Source: Caulifigura coniformis (lineage in GTDB: Bacteria; Planctomycetota; Planctomycetia; Planctomycetales; Planctomycetaceae). Taken from it: DNA of 64,000 nt. A model generated the notes under the pieces. The model had not been told where the DNA came from. It was given only the letters and a program-made list of their open reading frames with translations, and did no database searches. Each line of letters opens with the position of its first letter. The first letter of the stretch is position 1. The stretch lies in assembly GCF_007745175.1 (NCBI RefSeq), contig NZ_CP036271.1, forward strand, positions 1,756,154 to 1,820,153, in the 5' to 3' direction. Shown here in pieces: positions 34,793 to 44,062 of this stretch. A program made the translations under genes and the position numbers.

Positions 34793-35353
34793 ATGTCGAC
34801 CTCCCTCAAGGATCGTGAAATTCTCCTCGCCGTCTGCGGTGGGATCGCTGCTTACAAGTCGGCCGATCTGGCCAGCAAGCTCGTCCAGGCCGGCGCGAAG
34901 GTCACGGTCGTGATGACGCAGGCGGCCGGACAGTTCATCGGGAAGACGACGTTCGAAGCGCTGACCGGCCGGCCGGTCTATGTGCACATGTTCGAGCCGC
35001 TGGAGCATCCGATCGGCGAACACATCGGCCTGGCGCGCCGGGCCCAGCTGTACGTCATCGCTCCGGGCACGGCCGACATGCTGGCGAAGGTCGCACATGG
35101 CCACGCGGACGACCTGGCCTCGACGCTGGCGCTCACCTGCGTCTGTCCTATCCTGATTGCCCCCGCGATGAACAACGAAATGTGGGCCAAGCCGGCCACA
35201 CAGCGGAACATCGCTCAGCTGCAGGCGGACAACGTCCTGCTGGCCGGCCCCGGCTCGGGGTGGCTGAGCTGCGGCGCCGTCGGCCCGGGACGGATGGCCG
35301 AGCCGGTCGACATCCTGGCGGCGATCGAAAACGTGTTCGCCAAGGTGGCGTAG
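34793..35353 (+). CDS. coaC: Phosphopantothenoylcysteine decarboxylase (CoaC, monofunctional)
   Basis: 186 aa, the length of a CoaC domain alone. The FMN-binding start [19 protein letters not shown], the PAMNNEMW motif with the catalytic Asn, and [18 protein letters not shown] with the catalytic Cys are all intact. It decarboxylates 4'-phosphopantothenoylcysteine in CoA synthesis. In most bacteria CoaB is fused behind; here the frame ends and no CoaB domain is adjacent. It follows rpoZ, but is separated from it by a terminator and a 151-bp inverted-repeat element. Confidence 0.92.
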   Translation: MSTSLKDREILLAVCGGIAAYKSADLASKLVQAGAKVTVVMTQAAGQFIGKTTFEALTGRPVYVHMFEPLEHPIGEHIGLARRAQLYVIAPGTADMLAKVAHGHADDLASTLALTCVCPILIAPAMNNEMWAKPATQRNIAQLQADNVLLAGPGSGWLSCGAVGPGRMAEPVDILAAIENVFAKVA

Positions 35354-35415
35354 AGCGCTGCGACATCCACAGGCATGGCCTCCTCCGCCAGTCTTCTCCC
35401 TTCGAGTGCTGATCG

Positions 35416-35925
35416 ATGAAACCGCTCGAGCTTCCCCCGCAACTGGCAGGCTTCACGCTCCGCGAGGAACCGGTTCCGGCCGACCGCGATGCGGTCCGCC
35501 AGATCATCGCCGACTCGGGCTTCTTCACGGATGATGAAGTGGGCGTCGCCGTGGAACTCGTCGACGAGCGGCTCGCCAAAGGGTCGGCCTCGGGATACGA
35601 CTTCATGTTGGTCGAATCGGGCGGGAAGGTGATTGGCTACGCCAGCTATGGCGAGATCCCCTGCACCGTGGGGAGCTACGACCTGTACTGGGTCGCGGTC
35701 GACACGTCGCAGCAGCGGCGGGGCATCGGAAGGGTGCTGGTCGATCTCGTGGAAACGCGGCTGCGCGAATGCGGCGGCCGCAAGGTGTACATCGAAACGT
35801 CGACCAAGCCGCTGTACGACCCGACCCGCGGGTTTTATGCGCGGTGCGGGTATCAGGAAGTGGCTCGTTTTCCTGACTTTTACAACGTCGGCGATGGGAA
35901 GGTCGTTTACGAGAAGACGCTCTGA
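35416..35925 (+). CDS. GNAT family N-acetyltransferase
   Basis: 169 aa. The acetyl-CoA loop reads VDTSQQRRGIGRVLV (Q-x-x-G-I-G), preceded by the strand YDLYWVAV and followed by YIETSTKPLYDPTRGFYARC, where the last part is the usual GNAT Tyr/Cys region. The N-terminus (DRDAVRQIIADSGFF) is also typical. It should be a cytoplasmic acetyltransferase of unknown substrate. It follows coaC by 62 bases in the same direction and is convergent with dxs. Confidence 0.82.
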   Translation: MKPLELPPQLAGFTLREEPVPADRDAVRQIIADSGFFTDDEVGVAVELVDERLAKGSASGYDFMLVESGGKVIGYASYGEIPCTVGSYDLYWVAVDTSQQRRGIGRVLVDLVETRLRECGGRKVYIETSTKPLYDPTRGFYARCGYQEVARFPDFYNVGDGKVVYEKTL

Positions 35926-35966
35926 ACGCGGCGCTTCGGCGAGGAAGGGGGGCCTCAACGTCAGAT

Positions 35967-35990
35967 GCACTGGCCGAGCCAGCGCCACCC
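35967..35990. repeat. Diverged CACTGGC palindromic repeat, copy 3
   Basis: GCACTGGCCGAGCCAGCGCCACCC is a diverged form of the copies at 33575 and 33624. It sits between the convergent GNAT and dxs genes. The downstream CCACCC also follows copy 1. Confidence 0.55.
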
Positions 35991-36011
35991 AATGCGCGCT
36001 GAACAACCAGC

Positions 36012-37925
36012 TCAGTTGGCGGAATTGCGGGCCATTGACTGGCGTGCGGCGCTGGCGAGCGCGGCGGCGACGAGGCCGTCCACGTCCAGACCAAGCTCGG
36101 CCAGTTGCTCGCTCCGTTCACCGTGGTCAATGTACCGATCGGGAATCGCCAGCCTGCGGATCAGCCGGGTGTCGAGCCCCGCGTCGTTCGCCGCTTCGAG
36201 AACGGCCGAGCCAAAGCCGCCGTTGACGGTGCTTTCCTCGACGGTGATCACGAACCCTGATTCGATCGCCTTGAACAGCGTTTCGGTATCGAGGGGACGG
36301 CAGAAGCGGGCGTTGATGACGCCCACATCCAGGCCTTCCGCCTTCAGCCGTTCGGCGGCCTTCACGCAGTCGGGGAACTGGGCGCCGTAGACGACGAAGT
36401 TTCCGTCCTCGCCCCAGCGATAGACCTCGGCCTTTCCGAGTTCGATGTTCTGGTGTTCGCGGGAGACCGTTTCCGCATTGGTCTTGGGATAGCGGATCGA
36501 GGAGGGGCCATCGAGAGCCAGCGCGAAGTCGACCATCGGCTGGACATCGGCGTTGTCGCCCGGCGCCATACAGACGATGTTCGGGAACGTCCGCATGTAG
36601 GTGTTGTCGAACGCACCGTGATGCGTCGGTCCATCCGCGCCGACGACACCGGCGCGATCGAGAGTGAAGACAACGGGAAGATTCTGCAGCGAGACTTCCT
36701 GGAAGATGTGATCGAAGCTGCGCTGCAGGAAGGTGCTGTAGATGTCGACGATCGGCCGCATTCCGGCCTTGGCCATGCCTCCGGCGAACGCCACCGCATG
36801 CGCTTCGCAGATGCCCGTGTCGAAGAAGCGGTCGGGGAAATCGCTGCGGATCTTCTGCAGCTTGTTTCCTTCGCACATCGCGGCCGTTAGCACGCAGACG
36901 CGGAGATCCCGCTTCATCGCGGCGTGGATCGCTTCGCTGACCGAATCGGTATAGGCCGGCGATGAACCTTTCTTGAGGAAGTCGACGCCTTCTTCGTCGT
37001 CTGTCCGGCAGAAGGGACTCGGGGAATGGAAGCGGACCGGATCCGCCTCGGCCGGCTTGAAGCCCCGTCCTTTCTCGGTGAAGACGTGGAGCAGCACGGG
37101 GCCCTTCACGTCCTTCACCATCTGCAGGTATTCACGGAGCGCCGGGAGGTCATGCCCATCGACGGGGCCGACGTACCGGAAGCCGAGTTCCTCAAACAGC
37201 ATTCCGCCGTGGAGGAAGCCCTTCACGGCGTCCTTCACCTGCCCGAGCAGCTTTTCGGTCGGCTCGCCGACGAGCGGAAGCTTGTTCAGCAGCCAGGAGA
37301 CGTCGCGTTTCAGGCCGTTGTAGAAGGAGGCGGTGCGGGCGCGATCGAGCGTGCGGGCGAGGCCGCCGACGCGCGGGCAGATTCCCATCTTGTTGTCGTT
37401 GAGAATGACCAGCAGGTCCTTCTCGAGCTCGACGGCGTTGTTCATCGCCTCGAACACGACGCCCGACGGCAGGGCCCCGTCGCCGATGACGGCGACCGAC
37501 CGGCGATTCTCCTGCGGGTTGACGAGATCATCGGCCGCCTTGAGACCGAGCACCGTGGAAACGCTGGCGCCGGCGTGACCGGTGACGAACAGGTCGTAAT
37601 CGCTCTCGGCCGGGTTGGGGTAGCCCATGAGGCCCCCCTTGCGGCGGATCGATTTGAACTCGGGAAATCGCCCGGTGATGAGCTTGTGGGGATAGATCTG
37701 GTGACCGGTGTCCCAGATCAGGCGGTCTTTCGAGAAATCGAAGACGGTGTGCAGGGCGATGCACAGTTCGACGACGCCGAGGTTCGACGCGAAGTGGGCC
37801 GGGCGATCCGAGACGATCTCGCACAGCGCTTCCCGGATTTCCGCGGCGACCTGCAGCAGCTGGTCGTCAGAGAGAGATTTGAGTTCTGCAGGGGACGCGA
37901 TCAGCGGCAGGAGCTGGTAATTCAT
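36012..37925 (-). CDS. dxs: 1-deoxy-D-xylulose-5-phosphate synthase
   Basis: 637 aa from the ATG at 37925, the normal size. It condenses pyruvate and glyceraldehyde 3-phosphate with thiamine diphosphate, the first step of the MEP isoprenoid pathway. Visible motifs are IWDTGHQIYPHKLITGR with catalytic His, the ThDP-binding SVAVIGDGALPSGVVFEAMN, the second-domain FDTGICEAHAVAFAGGMA with catalytic Glu, and DRAGVVGADGPTHHGAFD. The transketolase C domain completes it. The frame is open upstream to 38096, but that part is not family-like. Confidence 0.96.
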   Translation of the reverse strand: MNYQLLPLIASPAELKSLSDDQLLQVAAEIREALCEIVSDRPAHFASNLGVVELCIALHTVFDFSKDRLIWDTGHQIYPHKLITGRFPEFKSIRRKGGLMGYPNPAESDYDLFVTGHAGASVSTVLGLKAADDLVNPQENRRSVAVIGDGALPSGVVFEAMNNAVELEKDLLVILNDNKMGICPRVGGLARTLDRARTASFYNGLKRDVSWLLNKLPLVGEPTEKLLGQVKDAVKGFLHGGMLFEELGFRYVGPVDGHDLPALREYLQMVKDVKGPVLLHVFTEKGRGFKPAEADPVRFHSPSPFCRTDDEEGVDFLKKGSSPAYTDSVSEAIHAAMKRDLRVCVLTAAMCEGNKLQKIRSDFPDRFFDTGICEAHAVAFAGGMAKAGMRPIVDIYSTFLQRSFDHIFQEVSLQNLPVVFTLDRAGVVGADGPTHHGAFDNTYMRTFPNIVCMAPGDNADVQPMVDFALALDGPSSIRYPKTNAETVSREHQNIELGKAEVYRWGEDGNFVVYGAQFPDCVKAAERLKAEGLDVGVINARFCRPLDTETLFKAIESGFVITVEESTVNGGFGSAVLEAANDAGLDTRLIRRLAIPDRYIDHGERSEQLAELGLDVDGLVAAALASAARQSMARNSAN

Positions 37926-38267
37926 GGAGCGGTCAGCCGAGGGTCCGATGAAAGGCGGCAGCACTCGGAAATTCGTCCGCTGTCGCGTTTGCGCCGCGGC
38001 GAAATCCACCGGGTCATCTCCGCGCGACGTCCGAACATCATGTCTGGCCGATGGTTCCGAACCATCACCGACGCCGCGACTTTCACCGGCAATCATCGTA
38101 CGGAGCCTCCGGCAGACCGTAAATGCGGCGGTGTGAAAAACCGCCCCGCCGCCGCGAATTTCCCGGCCTCCCTCGGAAGAACCGCGAACGGCCGACGGGC
38201 TTCACATGTCCGGCATCCCGGCGGCTAAGCTGAAGGGGCTGAACTCTTTCCGTACCAGGAGCCCCGC
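37926..38267. other. Intergenic region, 342 bp
   Basis: It lies between divergent dxs and a small hypothetical gene and should hold both promoters. A short GCGGT-GTGAAAA-ACCGC stem near 38128-38146 is the only structure I noticed. Confidence 0.4.
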
Positions 38268-38696
38268 ATGGCCGCGCCGCTCACGAATTCCAACGCCGAC
38301 GTCGCCATCAGGTCGCAAAGCGTCGAGTGCGTGGAAATCTACATTCCGAAAAAGCTCGAGCACCTGTCCGAGGTGTTCACCTACCTCCGGAGAAAGATCA
38401 CGCTGCGTTCGGAAGAGGCCGCGGACGGAGTGACCATCAACGGATTCTCGCTGTACGAGGTGGACGGGGCGTTTCTTGGACGGACGGTTTACCAGGAGCG
38501 GACCCTCGTCGTGCGGATCCTGTTCGAGCGCGAGGCCGACGAAGATCCCGAAGTCCTGCAGCGGAAGATCCAGGAACTGGGGCGGGATATCGCGACGGCC
38601 GTCGCCCTGGATGAAGAAGAACTGTGGGTCTGCCATTACCCGCAGTCGGTAGTCGTGTTCCGGCCGCTCGGCCGTCAGGCCGACCCGTCGATCTGA
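38268..38696 (+). CDS. Conserved hypothetical protein, 142 aa
   Basis: It is soluble, with an alpha/beta-like pattern (CVEIYIPKKLEHLSEVF, TLVVRILFEREADEDPEVL, WVCHYPQSVVVF). No membrane or signal sequence is present and I do not recognise the family. The ATG at 38268 begins a well-structured product. It is oriented away from dxs and ends near a long hypothetical gene in the same direction. Function unknown. Confidence 0.6.
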   Translation: MAAPLTNSNADVAIRSQSVECVEIYIPKKLEHLSEVFTYLRRKITLRSEEAADGVTINGFSLYEVDGAFLGRTVYQERTLVVRILFEREADEDPEVLQRKIQELGRDIATAVALDEEELWVCHYPQSVVVFRPLGRQADPSI

Positions 38697-38889
38697 TTGC
38701 CCGCGGCCAGGTTGCCTGTCCCGGCGAAGATCGGCGGAACGGGAAGATTCTTTCAACAACTCTGATCCGGAAGGCGTATTTCGATCGTTGTGCTGGCGGA
38801 ATGCCGCCGGCAATCGTGCTGGTGAGCCCTGGAAAGCATTGCCCTCTGATTCGGGCGATACGAGTCGGGTAGAATCGGGAGTCGTCACG

Positions 38890-39918
38890 ATGAAGACCAC
38901 GCTGTCACGGGCGCAGGTGCGCCGTCGCCCCCCTGAGACGGAACTTCAAGACCTCGACGATGTTTCGCCGTTCGGCCTCCAGGGACTGCGACGCGACGGT
39001 CTCAAACTCCTGAAGTCGGAATGCATCAACCGGCTGGCGATGCGCCTTGTCATGTGGGGCGACCGCAAGCAGATTCGGGACGAGGCCTTCGCGGCCGAGA
39101 TCATTCGCCAGCACCGCGACTGGGTCGACGAATACGAAGTTGTGCACCTGATTGAAAAATCGCTGTGGATCAACGGCCAGAGCGACCTGGTGATGACGCT
39201 GACCCGCAATCCCAGCCAGATTCCCGACTCTCCGCCGCCGGAAATCCTCAAGGCGCTGACGCGGGCCCACACACTGCATCCCGATGCGACCGTCTGGTTC
39301 GGCGTCCCGTTGTTCGGCGAAGAACAGACGCCGGACGGACTCCCTATCCCGCTCACCGCCCAGCAGGTGCGGGACGAACACGACCGCCGCATCCGGGCGG
39401 CCCAGGCCCATGCCCTGAACTACGGCGCCGTGTACCGCTCGGCACTCCGGGCGGTGGGCCTCCCGTTCGTGCTTGGCCATGTCGCAAAGAGACTCTGGGA
39501 AGGGGGTAAACAGTCGCTCGCGCGTCTCAAGGCCTACCGCGAGCGCATCCGCCGCGACGCCCGCCGGCGGCAACGTGCGCGGCTGATGCAGGAACTGGAA
39601 TACACGCGTTACGGCCGCTGCTGGACGGAAGTGCCCGAGCACAGCACCCTGCTGGGGCGCAGCGCCGAACAGGGGCTGAACGCGGCCATGTTCGCGGGTC
39701 GGCACCTTGTCGCCCCGGCGGCCGTCAGCAGCGCGGCCACGGCTGGCTTCGCGATGGCCAAGCTGATCCCGATGCTGTTCATGCCGATGACAATTGTCGC
39801 GGCCGATCCGTTCCTGTTCGTGGAACTGCCAAGCGAGCCGCGCAAACTGCGCCACATCGGCCACTGGTACTGGCATGGACCGACGATCGGCCGGCAGAAG
39901 CTCCACCTGCACGTGTGA
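38890..39918 (+). CDS. Conserved hypothetical protein, 342 aa
   Basis: The N-terminal 150 residues form a charged helical region (IRDEAFAAEIIRQHRDWVDE, YEVVHLIEKSLWINGQSDL). The middle is very Arg-rich (ERIRRDARRRQRARLMQEL), and near the C-terminus a hydrophobic stretch follows (SSAATAGFAMAKLIPMLFMP). I do not recognise the family. The ATG at 38890 (MKTTLSRAQV) is chosen because the upstream codons are not protein-like. It is convergent with the PatB-like gene. Function unknown. Confidence 0.65.
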   Translation: MKTTLSRAQVRRRPPETELQDLDDVSPFGLQGLRRDGLKLLKSECINRLAMRLVMWGDRKQIRDEAFAAEIIRQHRDWVDEYEVVHLIEKSLWINGQSDLVMTLTRNPSQIPDSPPPEILKALTRAHTLHPDATVWFGVPLFGEEQTPDGLPIPLTAQQVRDEHDRRIRAAQAHALNYGAVYRSALRAVGLPFVLGHVAKRLWEGGKQSLARLKAYRERIRRDARRRQRARLMQELEYTRYGRCWTEVPEHSTLLGRSAEQGLNAAMFAGRHLVAPAAVSSAATAGFAMAKLIPMLFMPMTIVAADPFLFVELPSEPRKLRHIGHWYWHGPTIGRQKLHLHV

Positions 39919-39945
39919 CCGTCCCCGGACGCCAACAGCCTTGCC

Positions 39946-41103
39946 TCAGTGCACCCTGGCGAGGCGTTCGAGCGCCTCGGTGAGGATCGTCCGGCCGGTT
40001 GCGAAGTTCAGGCGGACGAAGCCCTGGAAGCCGGCGCCGAACATCGCGCCGTCATTCAGGGCGACCTTGCCTTCTTCGAGCAGGTACTGCTGGATGTCGG
40101 CCGCGCGGCGGTGTGAGCGATAGTCGAACCACGCCAGGTACGTCGCCTGAGGAGCGACGTGGACCACGCCCGGAAGGCGTTCGTTCACGAACGTCTCCAC
40201 CAGGTTGCGGTTCTCGCGCAGGTAGTCGATCACGGCCTTGAGCCACTGGCCGTCGTCTTCGAGGGCCGCCTGCCACATCGTGACACTCAGGGCCGTCGCC
40301 CAGGCCGAGATGCCGGCGATCCCGCGGCGGATGCGAAGTAGAAGCTGCGGGCTGTGGCTCACCATCGCCCCGATCCCCAGGCCGGCCGTGTTGTAGGCCT
40401 TGCAGGGACCGATGAGCGTCACGCAGCGCTGCTTCAGTGCCTCGCTCGCCAACTGGACGAACGGAATGTGCGTCCCATCGAGCGTGAGATCGGCGTGCAG
40501 CTCATCGCTGGCGATGAACAGGTTGTGGCGTTCGACAAACTCGGCCAGACGCCGGAGTTCCGCCTCGGTCCACACCCGGCCGGTCGGGTTGTGCGGATGG
40601 CAGAACAGCAGCAGCTTCGTTTTCGGAGTGACGGCCGCTTCGAGCGCGTCCCAGTCGATTTCCCATCCGGTCGGCGTGCAGGCGAGCTTCGCCGCGCGAA
40701 GGTTCCGGCCGTGGTCGGTGATCGCGGAAAGGAACGGCGGATAGATCGGCGTCATGGTGATGACGTCGTCGCCCGGATCGGTCAGCGAGACCACGGCCGC
40801 GTACAGGCCGGGAACGACTCCGGCGATGTAACTGACCCAGCCCTGCTCCGGCAGGCCTGTGATGCCATCAGCTTCGACCTTCCGGCGGAGCTGTTCGGTC
40901 AGCCGGGGATCGCCCTGGTAGTGGTGATATCCGATCGACCGCGTGACGCGGTCCTTGAGCGCCCGCTCGATGCCGGGCGCGATCGGGTAGTCCATGTCGG
41001 CGATCCACAGCGGCAGAACATCCGCCGGGTAGCGCGTCCACTTGAAGTTGTCAGGGTGGCGAAGCGTTCGCGGGTCGACGTCGAAGTCAAAATCCGTAGG
41101 CAT
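39946..41103 (-). CDS. PatB/MalY-type PLP-dependent aminotransferase or C-S lyase
   Basis: 385 aa, a fold-type I PLP enzyme. It starts FDFDVDPRTLRHPDNFKWTR, with ADVLPLWIADMDYPIAPGI, which is characteristic of MalY/PatB rather than AspAT. FCHPHNPTGRVWTEAEL, SDELHADLTL and GPCKAYNTAGLGIG (PLP-binding Lys in CKAYN) complete the active site. MalY/PatB enzymes are cystathionine beta-lyases or related C-S lyases, so a role in methionine or sulfur metabolism is plausible. The ATG at 41103 (MPTDFDFDV) is the natural start. Confidence 0.9.
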   Translation of the reverse strand: MPTDFDFDVDPRTLRHPDNFKWTRYPADVLPLWIADMDYPIAPGIERALKDRVTRSIGYHHYQGDPRLTEQLRRKVEADGITGLPEQGWVSYIAGVVPGLYAAVVSLTDPGDDVITMTPIYPPFLSAITDHGRNLRAAKLACTPTGWEIDWDALEAAVTPKTKLLLFCHPHNPTGRVWTEAELRRLAEFVERHNLFIASDELHADLTLDGTHIPFVQLASEALKQRCVTLIGPCKAYNTAGLGIGAMVSHSPQLLLRIRRGIAGISAWATALSVTMWQAALEDDGQWLKAVIDYLRENRNLVETFVNERLPGVVHVAPQATYLAWFDYRSHRRAADIQQYLLEEGKVALNDGAMFGAGFQGFVRLNFATGRTILTEALERLARVH

Positions 41104-41244
41104 TGGTAATCGCAGAAAACCCTGCTGGAGATCCGGGAGCACAGGGCCAGGTCTCAGGAAGCTGTCGCGGCAAGTCACGCGCGCGGCTCGCAAGCGAGCC
41201 GGCTCAACAGGACGCCCTGCCGCTCCAGATGAATGACGCGTGCT

Positions 41245-41940
41245 CTAGTTATCGAGGACTGTTGAACTCTGCTTCTGGCCCCGTTTGGGGATGGCGGTTG
41301 CCGCGGGCTCAGCCGGGGCGGGCGACGGGCCAAATGGATCAATTGAGGGAGCGGCGCGAAAAGAGGCGCTGGGGGCGAAGCTACCTCTCGGAGGAGCATA
41401 AGTCGGACCGTTCCCCGGCGTCGGCTGCGGAGAATCTGTCAGCTCGCTGCGTGTCATGACGCGTGACGCGTTCACTTCCACTTTCGTGGACTTCCCTTCG
41501 GCGGCGGAGAGTGTCAGTCGCGTGTCGACGATGAACTCCTCCGCTCCCGGGGCGATGGAGAATCCGTAGTCGTCGCCGATCTCAACGGGGTTCTCGCCGA
41601 CGTTCTTCACCGTCCACACAAACGCCTTGTCTCCCTGCCGGAAGTACATCGGCTTGGCGCCGACTTCGACGTTCTTCCAGTTCGATTCAAACGTGATCCG
41701 GGAGGCCTTGGCCGGCTCCGAAACAGGGGTGGGCTCCGGGGACTTACTTCCCCCCGGCCGGAGATCTCCTGACTGCGGAGTGGCTGATCCTTGCGGAGCA
41801 TCTGCGAGAGGGGGCGTGTTGGGATCCGGGACTGCGAAGGGGGACTTCGCCGGTTGATCGGCCCACGCGAGGCCAACGATCGTCACGAAGCCAACGGCGC
41901 CGCAAAACACCGCCCGACAGGTCAGTTGCGATTTCGACAT
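41245..41940 (-). CDS. Secreted Pro-rich hypothetical protein, 231 aa
   Basis: It has a signal peptide-like N-terminus (LTCRAVFCGAVGFVTIVGLAWA), a Pro/Ser-rich linker, an Ig-like or DUF1573-like central domain (FVWTVKNVGENPVEIG, FSIAPGAEEFIVDTRLTL), and a Pro/Ala-rich C-terminus. The domain resembles single Ig-like domains of planctomycete secreted proteins, but I cannot name it with confidence. It is 141 bases upstream of the PatB-like gene and in the same direction. Confidence 0.6.
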   Translation of the reverse strand: MSKSQLTCRAVFCGAVGFVTIVGLAWADQPAKSPFAVPDPNTPPLADAPQGSATPQSGDLRPGGSKSPEPTPVSEPAKASRITFESNWKNVEVGAKPMYFRQGDKAFVWTVKNVGENPVEIGDDYGFSIAPGAEEFIVDTRLTLSAAEGKSTKVEVNASRVMTRSELTDSPQPTPGNGPTYAPPRGSFAPSASFRAAPSIDPFGPSPAPAEPAATAIPKRGQKQSSTVLDN

Positions 41941-42257
41941 CGATCCCTCCCTCGAAGAAGCCCTGAATCAGTGAACGCGGAGGCATCGTAGGAACCGCCC
42001 CGCGGTTTTGTCTGCGCGGGAGGATTCGCCCGGAGGTCGGCGGGGGCAGCCTCGTGATCCATCCCACGACCAGCCCATGCTGTCTGGCACGCCATCAGCC
42101 GGCTGACGCCGGCCGCTCGCCTCACCTCAATTGGCCCGATCTACGAGGGGTCGCCTGAATTCGCGACATTGAGGGGGATCGTGTAAGGTCGCCGGAGACC
42201 TGTCGCCGCGCTCGCGCCGCCGGTTGAACGTCTCCCCGCCGCCTGTTCGGATTGACT
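41941..42257. other. Intergenic region, 317 bp
   Basis: It lies between a secreted hypothetical gene (-) and a ceramidase-like gene (+) and should carry both promoters. It includes a palindromic GCCGGC-TGAC-GCCGGC at 42098-42113. No gene is seen. Confidence 0.4.
42098..42113. repeat. GCCGGC dyad in intergenic DNA
   Basis: GCCGGC-TGAC-GCCGGC is a 6-bp dyad within a GC-rich stretch. It could be a repetitive extragenic palindrome, but a single copy does not establish that. Confidence 0.3.
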
Positions 42258-43661
42258 GTGACTGCTCCTCTTCTCGGACCTGATCCATCGCTTTTTTCGG
42301 GACGGATCGGCGTCGCCCGCGTCGATATCACGCCGCCCGTGGGGATCTTCGCCCGCAACTGGGGGGCTGCCGCGCACGACGTGGCCGACTCGATCCACCG
42401 CCCCCTCTCTCTCACGGCGCTGACAGTCCGCAGCAGTCGCGAGGCCGCTCCACTGGTGCTCGTCGACGCCGACCTCGGATTCTGGACGGCGCTCGACCGC
42501 TTCCAGCGATTGCGGACGCGTGTGCTCGAAGAACTGAGCCTCGATTCTTCGCGTTTCATCTTCGCGATGACGCACACCCATGCTTCGCCCCATCTGTGCG
42601 ATCCGCTCGAAGGCATGGCCGGTGGAGAACTCCTGGAGCAGTGGATCGGCGAACTCGCGCCGGCCACGATCCAGGTCATTCGCGAGGCGCTCGCCAGCGA
42701 GCAACCTTCGACGCTCGACTGGCATTGGGGACGTTGCCAACTGGCGTCCACGCGTGACCTGACCGATCCGGCGCCCGGCAGTTCCCGGAAGATCTGCGGA
42801 TATGATCCGGGAGTTCCCGCGGATCAGACCCTGCTCCTGGGGCGCGTGTGCGATCCTGAAGGGCGGACACGGGCCACGATCGTGAATTACGCCTGCCATC
42901 CGACGACGCTCGCCTGGGACAATCACGCCATCTCTCCCGACTACATCGGGGCCATGCGGGAAACGATCGAGGCCGCGATCCCGGGCTCGCTGGCGTTCTT
43001 CCTGCAGGGAGCTTCCGGGGAACTGTCTCCCCGCTACCAGTATGTGGGAGACGGCGCCGTTCCCGATCGGCATGGCCGGCAACTCGGCTACGCCGCGCTC
43101 GCGACGCTCGAAGACATGGAGCCGGCCGGAACGCGACTGGCGTTCGACCGCGTCGTGGAATCGGGAGCGCCTCTCGCCGTGTGGACGCACCAGCCGTGCG
43201 AGGCCTCGACGGTCATCGCCGCCAGCGAAGGGAGCGTCGAACTCCCGCTCAAAGCCGACCTGCCGACGGCCGAAGAACTCGACCGTCAATATCAGGCCTG
43301 CACCGACCGCGCTCTGGCCGAACGACTTCGCCGCAAGCGAAATCTTCGACGGGCGCTGGGCGCCGGACCAGGTTTCACGATGCCGATCTGGGCCTGGCGG
43401 ATCGGCGACGCTGTCATCGTGGGGTGCATGGCCGAGGCCTACTCCCTGGCCCAGACGGCGCTGCGGGCCCGCTTCCCCGACACGCATCTCGCGTGCATGA
43501 ACCTGATCAACGGCACGATCGGCTACCTGCCTCCGGCCGATCGCTACGACCTTGATCTGTACCAGGTCTGGCAGTCCCCCTTCGCGGCGGGTTGCCTGGA
43601 ACTCTATATCGACGCGGCCGCGGAGCTTGTCGAACAACTGCTGCAGACGCGGCCAGGCTGA
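42258..43661 (+). CDS. Neutral/alkaline ceramidase-like hydrolase
   Basis: About 467 aa. The start GRIGVARVDITPPVGIFARN is the N-terminal signature of the neutral/alkaline non-lysosomal ceramidase family. It continues with MTHTHASPH (metal-binding His residues), VNYACHPTTLAWDNH (His ligand) and FLQGASGELSPRYQY, which matches the family's G-x-S/C-G loop containing the active-site Ser. It is much shorter than full ceramidases and probably acts on another amide or ester; planctomycetes have many such paralogues. No signal peptide is visible. GTG at 42258 is used; TTG at 42252 is possible. Confidence 0.75.
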   Translation: MTAPLLGPDPSLFSGRIGVARVDITPPVGIFARNWGAAAHDVADSIHRPLSLTALTVRSSREAAPLVLVDADLGFWTALDRFQRLRTRVLEELSLDSSRFIFAMTHTHASPHLCDPLEGMAGGELLEQWIGELAPATIQVIREALASEQPSTLDWHWGRCQLASTRDLTDPAPGSSRKICGYDPGVPADQTLLLGRVCDPEGRTRATIVNYACHPTTLAWDNHAISPDYIGAMRETIEAAIPGSLAFFLQGASGELSPRYQYVGDGAVPDRHGRQLGYAALATLEDMEPAGTRLAFDRVVESGAPLAVWTHQPCEASTVIAASEGSVELPLKADLPTAEELDRQYQACTDRALAERLRRKRNLRRALGAGPGFTMPIWAWRIGDAVIVGCMAEAYSLAQTALRARFPDTHLACMNLINGTIGYLPPADRYDLDLYQVWQSPFAAGCLELYIDAAAELVEQLLQTRPG

Positions 43662-43750
43662 TCCAAGGGCAGTGTTCTGGAGGGACCCATGCCATTTTGC
43701 AGATCGTCTGTTACCCTGAAGTGGACGCTTCGATCTCCTGGACCAGCCGC

Positions 43751-43957
43751 ATGCTGCCATTTGTTTCCTTTCTCGATCTCCCTGTGCTCGGACTGATTGG
43801 CACTCCGACGCAGATGATCATTTTGATGGTCGTGATCCTGCTGCTGTTCGGCAGCCGGCTTCCGGGCCTCATGCGTTCGCTCGGATCCTCGGTGACGGAG
43901 TTCAAGAAGGGCATCAAGAACGGGGACGATGAAAACGACGGTTCGCCGAAAACGTAA
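43751..43957 (+). CDS. tatA: Twin-arginine translocase TatA/TatE-type protein
   Basis: 68 aa. One N-terminal membrane helix (TPTQMIILMVVILLLFGS) is followed directly by an FG-x-x-x-P-type hinge (LLFGSRLPGLMRSLGSSV), an amphipathic helix and a short charged tail (GIKNGDDENDGSPK). That is the TatA/E layout; TatA forms the protein-conducting part of the Tat system for folded proteins. The ATG at 43751 is used; the frame is open upstream. tatB and tatC are not in the window. Confidence 0.85.
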   Translation: MLPFVSFLDLPVLGLIGTPTQMIILMVVILLLFGSRLPGLMRSLGSSVTEFKKGIKNGDDENDGSPKT

Positions 43958-44062
43958 CGCCAACGTTTCCGGCGAAAACGGCGTAACAGTCGACGGCGCC
44001 CCGTCGACTCGGGCGGAGCACCTCTTCCGGATCCTCGCTTTCGAAACCTGAATCCTTACGCC

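Noticed and set aside
34463-35104. Minus-strand frame of 213 codons over the inverted-repeat element and coaC
   Set aside because: The translation of the repeat arms (such as LFSLPLCLCGE) is a known artefact of CACAGAGACACAGAG repeats, and the rest is the antisense of coaC.
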